From NCBI GenBank assembly GCA_019312695.1, contig JAFDCT010000275.1, positions 1-5,683 of the forward strand: DNA of 5,683 nucleotides, written 5' to 3'. Each line of letters starts with the position of its first letter. Within the stretch, counting starts at the first letter, position 1. A program made the translations under genes and the position numbers. The DNA is from Deltaproteobacteria bacterium. Lineage in GTDB: Bacteria; Desulfobacterota; Desulfobulbia; Desulfobulbales; BM004. Under the pieces are notes generated by a model. It was given only the letters and a program-made list of their open reading frames with translations. It made no database searches and had not been told where the DNA came from. Positions 1 through 5,683 of the stretch are shown piece after piece.

Positions 1-1232
1 GAAGACCAGGGTGTTTTCAATTTCACGTTCGTCCCGCAGCAGTTCAACTAAGACCTTTTCACCTGCTCCTAAACCCTCACTGCTGGCTGGTACTGTCAGA
101 AAGCCGTCAGCCTGTACCAACGACATGACTGCGCCGGCGCCACGCCCGGCAGGGGTTGCCGTCAAAACAGCGCCGACTTTCCCAGTTTTACTCTGATATA
201 TTCCTGCACCCCAAGCTTGGAATGCAATGGTCTTGCCAGTGTGGCCTCGAGACTGCTGGCAAGTGGGGATTGTATTCCCTGGAGATAATCGGCGAGTTTT
301 TTTACAAAAAGGTTTAAAGTTATGACAGCCGATATGGTGTAGCCGGGAAGGCCTATTACCGGTTTATTATTGATGATCCCCAGGACAACCGGCTTGCCCG
401 GTCTGATATTAACGCCATGGAGTACAACTTCGCCGAGATCACCAATGACCCCGGCGGTATGGTCCTTGGATCCAGCTGAGGCACCGGCATTGACAATAAT
501 GATGTCATATTTGGCAACAGCGGCACAAATAGCTTTCTTAAGTGTACCGGGATCATCCGTCACTATTGGACTGCGCTCGGCGTGTATTCCCCATTCGGTC
601 AGATAGCCGGCCAGAACCCGACTATTGAACTCAATGATGTTGCCTGGACGTAATGAATTTCCCGGCTGCACCAGTTCGCCTCCTGTTGGAATGACCAGTG
701 CATTTGGAATTTTTCTCACCGTAAGTTGACTAAGACCGGTTGCTAACATGGCGCCCAGGTCAATAGGCCTGATCCTGTGGCCATCAGGGAGGATGAGTTC
801 GGTGGTGACGATATCCTCACCGATGGTGCGCACATGTTTCCAGGGAGTTACCGGCGCTATGATTTCGACTGTGGATTCATCTGTGGGCTGCACAGCTTCA
901 ACCATGATAACTGCATTGAATTCAGGAGGTAGCACGTTGCCGGTATTTACCCATTGAAACTGGCTATTCAGCTCGAGTTTGACCGGCGTTGTCTCACTGG
1001 CACCGATAGTGTCCTGAAAGCGGACTGCGATGCCGTCCATGGCTGCTGCATTGTAAAAAGGGGAGGAGAGCCTGGCAAAAACGGGTTCGGCGGTGATACG
1101 GTTCAGAGAATCATCAACTGATATTAACTCTGGTACCATAGGATTCAGGCAGCCGGCTTCTGAAAGCTTGCGTTCCCAGAGCCTAAGGGCCTCGTCAAGG
1201 TGCATGTTGTCGATGTAAATGTTGCGCTTCAT
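1..1232 (-). CDS. Second MoeA-like molybdotransferase, probable MoeA/periplasmic-binding-domain fusion; frame broken at 177-183 and cut by the left edge
   Basis: The protein resembles MoeA, which ligates molybdate (or tungstate) to the molybdopterin dithiolene in the cytoplasm. From the ATG at 1232 the first frame gives 356 residues: MDG at 65-67, GED at 138-140, PTGGELV at 182-188, a NAGASAGSKDHT segment at 248-259, RPGKP at 277-281 and GLPGYTIS at 294-301. It then ends at a TGA (164-162). A -1 shift at 183-177 instead gives 59 more residues, open to base 1, starting VGAVLTATPAGRGAG and ending ELLRDEREIENTLVF, which is MoeA domain IV. From memory of the family, an 'EIENT' tail leads into a C-terminal substrate-binding-protein-like domain of the MoeA/LysR-substrate-binding type; that part would lie outside the window. 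The Asp of the usual STGDE signature is Gly185, and Pro of GLPGxP is Thr299. The start context MKRNIY matches my memory of the family, but no Shine-Dalgarno is visible. It could be a pseudogene, a sequencing error or a recoded gene. Confidence 0.82.
134..176 (-). other. Possible nested RNA hairpin just downstream of the frame break
   Basis: Reading the minus strand, CGGCGC (175-170) can pair with GCGCCG (140-135) as six G-C pairs, with possible G-U extensions on both sides. Inside it CGGCA (161-157) can pair with TGCCG (151-147) around a five-base loop. The outer stem begins only one base after the heptamer, closer than the usual 5-9 base spacer of known -1 frameshift signals. The region is GC-rich coding sequence, so the pairing may be incidental. 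No folding energy was computed. Confidence 0.3.
177..183 (-). other. Frame break on a G GGA AAG heptamer (candidate -1 slippery site or one-base deletion)
   Basis: On the minus strand the codons run CTG GGA AAG TCG GCG CTG TTT TGA. The heptamer GGGAAAG fits the X XXY YYZ pattern in the zero frame. Slipping back one base re-pairs GGA to GGG and AAG to AAA, and the next codon becomes GTC, giving KLGKVGAVLTATP, which is what I expect for this family. Without a shift translation stops four codons after the heptamer. A lost A from an original GGGAAAAG would give the same picture. The break itself is certain from the sequence; its cause is not. Confidence 0.75.
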
Positions 1233-1280
1233 AAGCGATTTGAAATGTTTTTATTTTTTGGGATTTTGTCTTGTTTTTTT

Positions 1281-1298
1281 CCTTGACTCCTCGAGTCC
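1281..1298 (-). repeat. Intergenic repeat copy A (downstream of moeA)
   Basis: On the minus strand this reads GGACTCGAGGAGTCAAGG and lies in the 87-base gap between the moeA stop and the start of the second moeA-like gene. It matches copy B at 2645-2662 at 15 of 18 positions. It contains a short inverted repeat, GACTC and GAGTC around a 3-base loop (1285-1297). The rest of the gap is A/T-rich with T runs on the plus strand; I see no promoter or ribosome binding site there that I would defend. Confidence 0.5.
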
Positions 1299-1319
1299 TT
1301 TAATTCTTGAAATCTGCTT

Positions 1320-2597
1320 TTAATCAAACAGCTTCACCTCAACCATCGTTCCTTCCTTCAATCCCTGAAGTTTTTCAGCAATTTCAATATAACCGTGCGC
1401 CTTGACCATTGTGGAAAGAGCTCCTGATTTACCGAGAACAGGATGTGCTTCTGCTTCGCTTCCCTGACTGATTCTGATATTCACCCTGATAAAATCCGTG
1501 CGGCCCGATGCAGAGTTCAGGTTGCGCATGAGTCGTGCGTTCATCGTTCGGTACTGGGGAAAAAATTCCCCTTTTAAACCTGAAAGATGAAGGATGGCCG
1601 GCCGGACAAAAAGATCAAAGGTCACAGCAGTTGAAACAGGATGGCCAGGAAGGCCGAACAGCATAGTGTCCTTTGCTTTTGCTATTATTACGGGTTTTCC
1701 CGGTTTGACTGATACGCCATGAATTATGATACCGGGAGAACCCATTTTATTTATAACCATTTCCCCTAAATCCCTTTTCCCGACTGAGCTTGCGCCTGAC
1801 AATAGGACAATATCGTTTGCTGTCATAGCATCCTGCAGCAGGGTGGTTAAATTCTCTTCAGTGTCAGCTGCAATGCCGTAAAATGTTGGTATGGCATGTG
1901 TGTTTCGTGTCTGGGCCGCCAGGCTGGCACTGTTCATATCACGGATTTTACCGGGAGTAGGTTGCTGATCATACGGTACGATTTCATCACCGGTTGAGAT
2001 GATACCTACACGGACCCTGAGAAAAACACTGATAGAATTCAGTCCGACACCCGCCAGCAGTCCGATGTCCTGTGGCCGTATCATGTGTCCTGCAGGAAGA
2101 AGGATATCTCCTGCTGCAATATCTTCGCCAACCCTGATAACATTGGTGCCTGCTGCAACCGGCTGCACAACCTCTATCATTGTTTCATCGATGGCGACTG
2201 TATGCTCCAGCATGACCACCGCGTCAGTTCCCGGCGGCAGGATACCTCCTGTTGCGATTGCATAACAGGATCCTGGTTGTGGTCCCTTTTCGGGAAATTT
2301 ACCCATGGCCACCTCGCCGCTTATCTCAAGGTAGGCCGGCAGTTTTTCACTGGCACCAAAGGTTTCGATGGATCTGACTGCATAACCGTCCATGGTCGAG
2401 CGTGGATAGGGCGGCAGGTTTTCCGGGGAAACAATGTTGTCAGTGCAGACCCGGCCAAGGGTTTCCGCAAGGGGCAGTATTTCAGTGCGGGCAGGGCAGG
2501 GCGGCAGGTTTTGCTGCAGAAGCTGCCGGGCTTCTTTAAGGCTGACGGTTTCCGTACGGCCCAGCATGTCACGGTTTCTATTGCCAGGAAAGTTCAT
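1320..2597 (-). CDS. moeA: MoeA, molybdopterin molybdotransferase (canonical copy)
   Basis: Cytoplasmic enzyme that inserts molybdate into adenylylated molybdopterin to form Mo-molybdopterin, the last common step of molybdenum cofactor synthesis. Numbering from the TTG at 2609, the motifs appear in family order: STMDGYAVR at 71-79, ATGGILPPGTDAVVM at 119-133, the GED triplet at 161-163, STGDE at 205-209, SGASSVGKRD at 271-280, KPGKP at 302-306, GLPGHPVS at 319-326 and a complete domain IV ending VEVKLFD. The length of about 425-429 residues is normal and no key motif is missing. The frame opens with TTG at 2609, but the in-frame ATG at 2597 is the better start; neither has a good Shine-Dalgarno. 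An AAGGA (2632-2628) lies too far upstream. It follows fdhD by about 65 bases and precedes a divergent paralogue, consistent with a cofactor maturation unit. Confidence 0.93.
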   Translation of the reverse strand: MNFPGNRNRDMLGRTETVSLKEARQLLQQNLPPCPARTEILPLAETLGRVCTDNIVSPENLPPYPRSTMDGYAVRSIETFGASEKLPAYLEISGEVAMGKFPEKGPQPGSCYAIATGGILPPGTDAVVMLEHTVAIDETMIEVVQPVAAGTNVIRVGEDIAAGDILLPAGHMIRPQDIGLLAGVGLNSISVFLRVRVGIISTGDEIVPYDQQPTPGKIRDMNSASLAAQTRNTHAIPTFYGIAADTEENLTTLLQDAMTANDIVLLSGASSVGKRDLGEMVINKMGSPGIIIHGVSVKPGKPVIIAKAKDTMLFGLPGHPVSTAVTFDLFVRPAILHLSGLKGEFFPQYRTMNARLMRNLNSASGRTDFIRVNIRISQGSEAEAHPVLGKSGALSTMVKAHGYIEIAEKLQGLKEGTMVEVKLFD

Positions 2598-2644
2598 TCT
2601 GTTCTTCAATATGTCTAATGTTATTTATCCTTGAAACCTGAAAA

Positions 2645-2662
2645 CCTTGGCCCCTTGAGTCC
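2645..2662 (-). repeat. Intergenic repeat copy B (between fdhD and moeA)
   Basis: On the minus strand this reads GGACTCAAGGGGCCAAGG, differing from copy A at three of 18 positions. It begins on the last base of the fdhD stop codon (2664-2662) and fills the start of the gap before moeA. It therefore brackets moeA together with copy A. The changes remove the short inverted repeat seen in copy A. I recall similar CTTGA/CTCGA-rich intergenic repeats from Desulfobacterota-like genomes, but cannot confirm that here. Confidence 0.45.
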
Positions 2663-3444
2663 TATAAAACAATTCTCTGCGGGTGAGTATAGATATTCAT
2701 GCGGTTGCCACGGGCAAAGCCGATCAATGTCACACCATGATCCTCTGCAGAGGTTATGGACATGCAGGTAGGTGCAGTACGGCTTATCAGTATTGGTATA
2801 CGGCTGCGGATCACCTTGGTCATGATTTCTCCGGATATCCTGCCGCTTGACAACAGGATTTTTTCTTCAACCGGGATATTAGCGAGAAATGCCTTGCCGA
2901 TCAGCTTATCGACAGCATTATGCCGGCCGATATCTTCGGCGAACAGGTGTATGCCTTGCCGGTCAGCCAGGGCAGCAGAATGCACGCCGCCTGTCTTCAT
3001 GAAAAGTTCGGAGATTGAGCGGAACTCATTCATCAGGGCCCGGATTTCATCAGGCGCTACTCTGACCAAAGACCTGTTGGCCGGCATATCCTTGAGATTC
3101 GGGGCATGAGTAAAGGTTATGCCTCGTCCGCAGCCTGAGGTGATGGTCTTTTTGTTAAAGGATGCATCAATGTCATCAGCAATATGTGCCAACCGCACAG
3201 AGACGGTATAGGTCTTTTCGTCGACCTTGACTTCCAGTATGGATTCACGGTCCCTGAGGAGACCCTCGGAAAGCAGAAAGCCGATTGCCATGGCATCAAG
3301 TTCAGACGGGGTGCAGAGCAGGGTCACTACCTGCTTGTCATTCACATTCAGAGTAAATCCAATTTCAGAGGCAACCTGATCGGTTGTTTCTTCAAGCTGT
3401 TCACCCTTCAGGCGAATAATGAGGGTTTCATGTAAAGGATCCAT
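2662..3444 (-). CDS. fdhD: FdhD, formate dehydrogenase accessory sulfurtransferase
   Basis: FdhD receives sulfur from the cysteine desulfurase IscS and passes it to the bis-MGD cofactor, which is required for active formate dehydrogenase; it acts in the cytoplasm. The 260-residue length is typical. Family signatures are clear: SGCGRG at 103-108 with the sulfur-carrying loop cysteine C105, TGGVHSAAL at 151-159, DIGRHNAVDKLIG at 171-183, and SGRISGEI at 200-207 leading into SRTAPT at 221-226. The E. coli protein has a CxxC pair in the loop (Cys121 and Cys124); here only the first cysteine is present and Gly occupies the second position. The start at 3444 has no visible Shine-Dalgarno. It lies 27 bases after, and in the same frame as, the preceding small gene, suggesting translational coupling. 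Neighbouring moeA genes support a role in Mo/W enzyme maturation. Confidence 0.95.
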   Translation of the reverse strand: MDPLHETLIIRLKGEQLEETTDQVASEIGFTLNVNDKQVVTLLCTPSELDAMAIGFLLSEGLLRDRESILEVKVDEKTYTVSVRLAHIADDIDASFNKKTITSGCGRGITFTHAPNLKDMPANRSLVRVAPDEIRALMNEFRSISELFMKTGGVHSAALADRQGIHLFAEDIGRHNAVDKLIGKAFLANIPVEEKILLSSGRISGEIMTKVIRSRIPILISRTAPTCMSITSAEDHGVTLIGFARGNRMNIYTHPQRIVL

Positions 3445-3471
3445 TGATGATAAGAGGTTTGCAGTGGCTAA

Positions 3472-3681
3472 TTAAAAACAGCCGAGCTGGCATGTACTGA
3501 TTTTGATTTTGAGTTTATTGGCCGCTTTCCCTACTTCGGCAGGAGGGATTTTCAGGGACTTGGCAATAGCTAAGGCGCTGGAACAAAGGATGCGATTATC
3601 TTTGGCTGCTTTATGCAGATGATCCTCAAGTTTTTTCTGCTGTTCCTGATGAAGAGATGCTGGCTTACTTGTTGCAGGCAT
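3472..3681 (-). CDS. Small protein with helix-turn-helix-like core and C-terminal CQLGCF tail, function unknown
   Basis: The 69-residue product has a charged N-terminal part rich in Lys, Gln and His (about 1-30), then a compact region from about 31 to 61 that reads like a two-helix HTH (ALAIAKSLKIPPAEVGKAAN: helix, IPPAEV turn, helix). It ends in STCQLGCF, with cysteines at 33, 64 and 68. There is no signal peptide or membrane segment. A GAGGA lies 11 bases before the ATG, inside the last codons of the preceding gene, and only 7 bases separate the two genes, so co-translation is likely. I recall similar short proteins ending in CQLGCF in Desulfobacterota near molybdenum or formate dehydrogenase genes, but I know of no demonstrated function. 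It could be a small DNA-binding protein with a thiol or metal site; this is inference. Confidence 0.8.
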   Translation of the reverse strand: MPATSKPASLHQEQQKKLEDHLHKAAKDNRILCSSALAIAKSLKIPPAEVGKAANKLKIKISTCQLGCF

Positions 3682-3688
3682 GCTTGCA

Positions 3689-4000
3689 CTAATCCTCTAT
3701 AATCTCCCTGGCCCAGGAAAGGGCGGCAGCGGTTGAAGGAAAACCTATTGTGCTGGTCAGCAGAATAATAGTATGGTAGACCTCTTCGGGGGTAGCCCCG
3801 GCATCAAGGGCTCTTTTCACATGGGAATGGACTGCGCCCTCAGCCTTAATTGCTGCTGCAGCAGCCAGCTGGATGAGCTGGGAGTTTTTTTCGTCAAGCG
3901 GCCCGGCCTGGCGCAGGGATTTACCGAGTTCCTGATGGTTGTTCATCACTTTGCTGAATGTTTTCACCAGCCAATTATAATTATCAGTATAGTGAATCAT
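3689..4000 (-). CDS. Carboxymuconolactone decarboxylase/AhpD-like protein lacking the CxxC pair
   Basis: The 103-residue all-helical protein fits the CMD domain. IQLAAAAAIKAEGAVHSHVK (43-62) is the active-site helix, followed by RALDAGATPEEVYHTIILL (63-81) and a STIGFP turn (83-88). Peroxidase-type AhpD proteins carry C-x2-C-x3-H on this helix. Here the corresponding positions are Ala53 and Ala56, with His60 kept, and the protein contains no cysteine at all. Disulfide peroxidase chemistry is therefore unlikely; H58, H60 and E54 remain as possible functional residues. The ATG is preceded by AGAGGA with 5-base spacing. It lies 29 bases after the response regulator and 7 bases before the small CQLGCF gene, so it is probably cotranscribed with both. 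Substrate unknown. Confidence 0.85.
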   Translation of the reverse strand: MIHYTDNYNWLVKTFSKVMNNHQELGKSLRQAGPLDEKNSQLIQLAAAAAIKAEGAVHSHVKRALDAGATPEEVYHTIILLTSTIGFPSTAAALSWAREIIED

Positions 4001-4005
4001 AATTT

Positions 4006-4011
4006 TCCTCT
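4006..4011 (-). promoter_or_regulatory. Ribosome binding site of the CMD-like gene
   Basis: AGAGGA on the minus strand, 5 bases before the ATG at 4000. It is one of two strong Shine-Dalgarno sites in the window and fixes the start. No promoter or terminator is visible in the 29-base gap that contains it. Confidence 0.7.
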
Positions 4012-4029
4012 TTAATATGGGGCAGCAGT

Positions 4030-4686
4030 TTATTCTGTTGTATTGATGAAACCATTCTGGATTGCATGCTTTATCAGATCTGCCGTGTTTTTCAGGTTAA
4101 GCTTCTTTAAAAGATTTGCCCGGTGATGTTCTACTGTCCTGATGCTGATGGATAAAAGTTCTGCAATTTCCTTGCTGGTTAAACCCTCGGCTACTAACTT
4201 TAGTACTTCTACTTCGCGGTTTGTCAGAGTCTCACAGGGAAAAACTCCCTTCTCACGATATGTCTTTATAACCTCGTCAGAAAATTCTTCAGCAAGATGC
4301 GGCGAAATGTACATATCTCCATCCATAACCATATCAATTGCTGTCAAGAGTTCACTGTCAGAATCCTCTTTCAAAAGGTAACCGTCTGCTCCGGCTGACA
4401 TGGCACACAGGAAGTACTGTTCACTCTTATGCATGGTTATCATGAGAATTTTTACGTCCGGACAGATTCTTTTGGCTTCATTGATCACTTCAATACCACG
4501 CAGCTGGGGCATGGAAATATCGAGGATGATCAAGTCCGGCACCGCTTTGTCCAGAACATCTAGAAGTTCGAGGCCGTCGCCTGCTTCATCTATGACCTCA
4601 AGGGATTTGTTTTCCTCGATGAGTTTTTTCAGACCCTGCCGTATCAGTACATGGTCGTCTGCCAAAACAATTTTACATTTTGCCAT
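4030..4686 (-). CDS. NarL/FixJ-family response regulator (receiver plus LuxR-type HTH)
   Basis: Cytoplasmic transcription factor activated by phosphorylation from the kinase encoded just upstream. Numbered from the ATG at 4686 (218 residues): receiver domain about 4-120 with acidic pair D10-D11, phospho-acceptor D56 in LIILDISMP, T84 in the switch strand and K106 in YLLKED; then a linker and a LuxR/GerE HTH at about 152-212 (LTNREVEVLKLVAEG, SKEIAELLSISIRTVEHH). All catalytic receiver residues are present. An in-frame ATG at 4737 would add 17 residues and overlap the kinase gene. The 4686 start is preferred because AAGGAG lies 6 bases upstream and the new N-terminus (MAKCKIVLADDH) is the usual receiver start. 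It lies 13 bases after the kinase stop. Targets are unknown; the downstream cofactor genes are candidates by position. Confidence 0.95.
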   Translation of the reverse strand: MAKCKIVLADDHVLIRQGLKKLIEENKSLEVIDEAGDGLELLDVLDKAVPDLIILDISMPQLRGIEVINEAKRICPDVKILMITMHKSEQYFLCAMSAGADGYLLKEDSDSELLTAIDMVMDGDMYISPHLAEEFSDEVIKTYREKGVFPCETLTNREVEVLKLVAEGLTSKEIAELLSISIRTVEHHRANLLKKLNLKNTADLIKHAIQNGFINTTE

Positions 4687-4692
4687 TTTGTT

Positions 4693-4698
4693 CTCCTT
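4693..4698 (-). promoter_or_regulatory. Ribosome binding site that fixes the response regulator start
   Basis: AAGGAG on the minus strand, six bases (AACAAA) before the ATG at 4686 and located in the 13-base gap after the kinase stop codon. It argues against the longer reading from 4737. Confidence 0.75.
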
Positions 4699-4699
4699 G

Positions 4700-5683
4700 T
4701 TAACCGATAGGAACGGAAAAGGTGACAGTTGTGTCAATACCCGGACGACTTACAAAATTAATTTCGCCTTCCAAAATCCTGACCCGTTCTGACATGGCCT
4801 CAAGCCCCATACCCTTTTCATCTGCTTTTTGATAAAATATTTTCTGGACATTAAATCCTCGGCCGTCGTCACGAACTGTAAATTTGATGACATTGTTTTC
4901 CCGTGCAATGACAAGTAAAACATGTTTTGCCTGGGCATGCTTGCCGATATTTGTCAGGGCCTCCTGCAATATCCTGTAAATGTTGCGCTGTGAGCCTTCA
5001 TTAAAGAGATGATTAATATCAGTAGTTCTATACGTAATTTCAACATTATAAATTTTTGCGAAATTATTCACAAGGTATTCAATTGCCGCCTGGAGACCAA
5101 GATCATCCAACACAACCGGACTGAGGTCCCTTGCCAGCCTGCGAACATTTTCAATGATCTGGTCAATATTGTCACGCATTTCTTCACAGGTTGTTTTTAA
5201 TTCTTCCTTATCAGCAATGCCTAAACGTCTGGAAATAGCCCCCACCTGGAGTTTTAGGGCTGCCATTGATTGCCCCAGTTCATCATGCAGTTCAAAGGAA
5301 ATTCTTTTTCTTTCACTTTCCTGGACGGCAAAAAGATCTGATGAGAGCCGATGCAATCGTTTTTCAGATTTTCTCAGTTCATTTGCCATTGCTTCCAGTT
5401 CAACATTGGAATCTTCTATGGCTTTGATCTGCTGTTTGGCGGCCATGACAATTTCGTAGGCCAGCATGGTATAGATTACACTGGTGACAATCCATATGAT
5501 AACCATGGTTCGCCAGGTTTGTCCCAGCACTTTCTCAACCTTGATCACTTCCTGCCGGGTAATGGTGTTTGTTATCCTTCTTATTTCTTCCAGGTTTTTT
5601 TCAAACCAGCTAAAAGTGGCGTAGGCTTCATCCTGAAGTGTCTTTTTCTCTTTTTCCATCCTGAGCCGGTCCAGGACCAGGCC
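4700..5683 (-). CDS. Sensor histidine kinase, HisKA_3/NarX-DegS type, N-terminus outside the window
   Basis: Membrane sensor that autophosphorylates and passes phosphate to the adjacent NarL-type regulator. Numbered from the Met at 5659: a helical, probably extracytoplasmic stretch (1-50), a transmembrane segment at about 52-73 (MVIIWIVTSVIYTMLAYEIVM), a coiled-coil linker (75-115), the dimerisation/phosphotransfer motif ERKRISFELHDELGQ with H125, and an HATPase_c domain with N-box ILQEALTNIGKHA (N237), DDGRGF at 264-269 and GMGLEAM at 283-289, ending FSVPIG. The frame stays open for eight more codons to the window edge (GLVLDRLR before the Met) and that Met has no Shine-Dalgarno. The true start is therefore probably upstream, with a first transmembrane helix and the rest of the sensor domain missing here. 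The signal sensed cannot be read from this part. Confidence 0.93.
   Translation of the reverse strand, partial: GLVLDRLRMEKEKKTLQDEAYATFSWFEKNLEEIRRITNTITRQEVIKVEKVLGQTWRTMVIIWIVTSVIYTMLAYEIVMAAKQQIKAIEDSNVELEAMANELRKSEKRLHRLSSDLFAVQESERKRISFELHDELGQSMAALKLQVGAISRRLGIADKEELKTTCEEMRDNIDQIIENVRRLARDLSPVVLDDLGLQAAIEYLVNNFAKIYNVEITYRTTDINHLFNEGSQRNIYRILQEALTNIGKHAQAKHVLLVIARENNVIKFTVRDDGRGFNVQKIFYQKADEKGMGLEAMSERVRILEGEINFVSRPGIDTTVTFSVPIG

Noticed and set aside
131..140. Perfect 10-base palindrome GCGCCGGCGC as a protein-binding site
   Set aside because: It falls inside conserved Ala/Gly codons (RGAGAV) of the shifted frame, so codon composition explains it.
1285..1297. GACTC/GAGTC inverted repeat after moeA as a transcription terminator
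   Set aside because: The stem is only five pairs and on the transcribed (minus) strand it is followed by an A run, not a U run. It is better seen as part of the repeat.
2085..2618. 177-codon plus-strand open frame opposite moeA, rich in Cys and Arg
   Set aside because: It lies entirely antisense to a well-supported moeA, has no family resemblance I recognise, and its composition is what an antisense shadow gives.
3184..3435. 83-codon plus-strand open frame opposite fdhD
   Set aside because: It is fully antisense to fdhD, with no recognisable domain and no sign of its own expression.
4687..4737. Longer start for the response regulator (17 extra residues)
   Set aside because: It would overlap the kinase gene by 38 bases, while the ATG at 4686 has an AAGGAG 6 bases upstream and gives the normal receiver N-terminus.
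5657..5659. Met at 5659 as the true start of the histidine kinase
   Set aside because: The frame is open for eight more codons to the edge, no ribosome binding site precedes the Met, and kinases of this type usually have a further N-terminal membrane helix and sensor region.
1..5683. CRISPR arrays, tRNA or rRNA genes, insertion sequences
   Set aside because: No direct-repeat array, cloverleaf, rRNA-like stretch or transposase-like frame was seen; nearly all of the window is accounted for by minus-strand genes.

Overview
The window looks like part of a bacterial chromosome of moderate GC. Every real gene lies on the minus strand, so the genes read from right to left. The gene content (FdhD, two MoeA paralogues of which one has the form that continues into a periplasmic-binding-like domain, and a tiny protein ending in CQLGCF) suggests an anaerobic Desulfobacterota-type (deltaproteobacterial) organism that uses molybdenum or tungsten enzymes such as formate dehydrogenase. 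That taxonomic guess is inference from family knowledge, not from a marker gene.

Layout in transcription order: (1) a membrane histidine kinase of the NarX/DegS type, cut by the right edge (5683-4700); (2) its NarL/LuxR-type response regulator (4686-4030); (3) a 103-residue carboxymuconolactone-decarboxylase-like protein without any cysteine (4000-3689); (4) a 69-residue protein with a helix-turn-helix-like core and a C-terminal CQLGCF tail (3681-3472); (5) FdhD, the sulfurtransferase for formate dehydrogenase (3444-2662); (6) a canonical MoeA molybdotransferase (2597-1320); (7) a second, divergent MoeA that runs off the left edge (1232-1). Gaps from the kinase through fdhD are 7-29 nt; the gaps on either side of moeA are about 65 and 87 nt, and each holds a copy of a related 18-nt element. 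The set could be one transcription unit; no internal terminator or convincing promoter was seen, and no gap exceeds 300 bases.

Genes 5-7 act on the molybdenum cofactor: MoeA inserts the metal and FdhD sulfurates the cofactor for formate dehydrogenase. The two-component pair could link their expression to an external signal, which is inference from position.

The most striking observation is in the last gene. Its reading frame breaks at 177-183 exactly on a GGGAAAG heptamer that sits in the zero frame as G GGA AAG, a textbook -1 slippery pattern. A -1 shift there restores the family-like sequence through to the window edge. A one-base deletion or sequencing error in an A run explains it equally well or better, so this is a testable candidate and not a demonstrated recoding event. 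The second point of interest is the small CQLGCF protein, which may belong to a little-described family linked to molybdenum enzymes.
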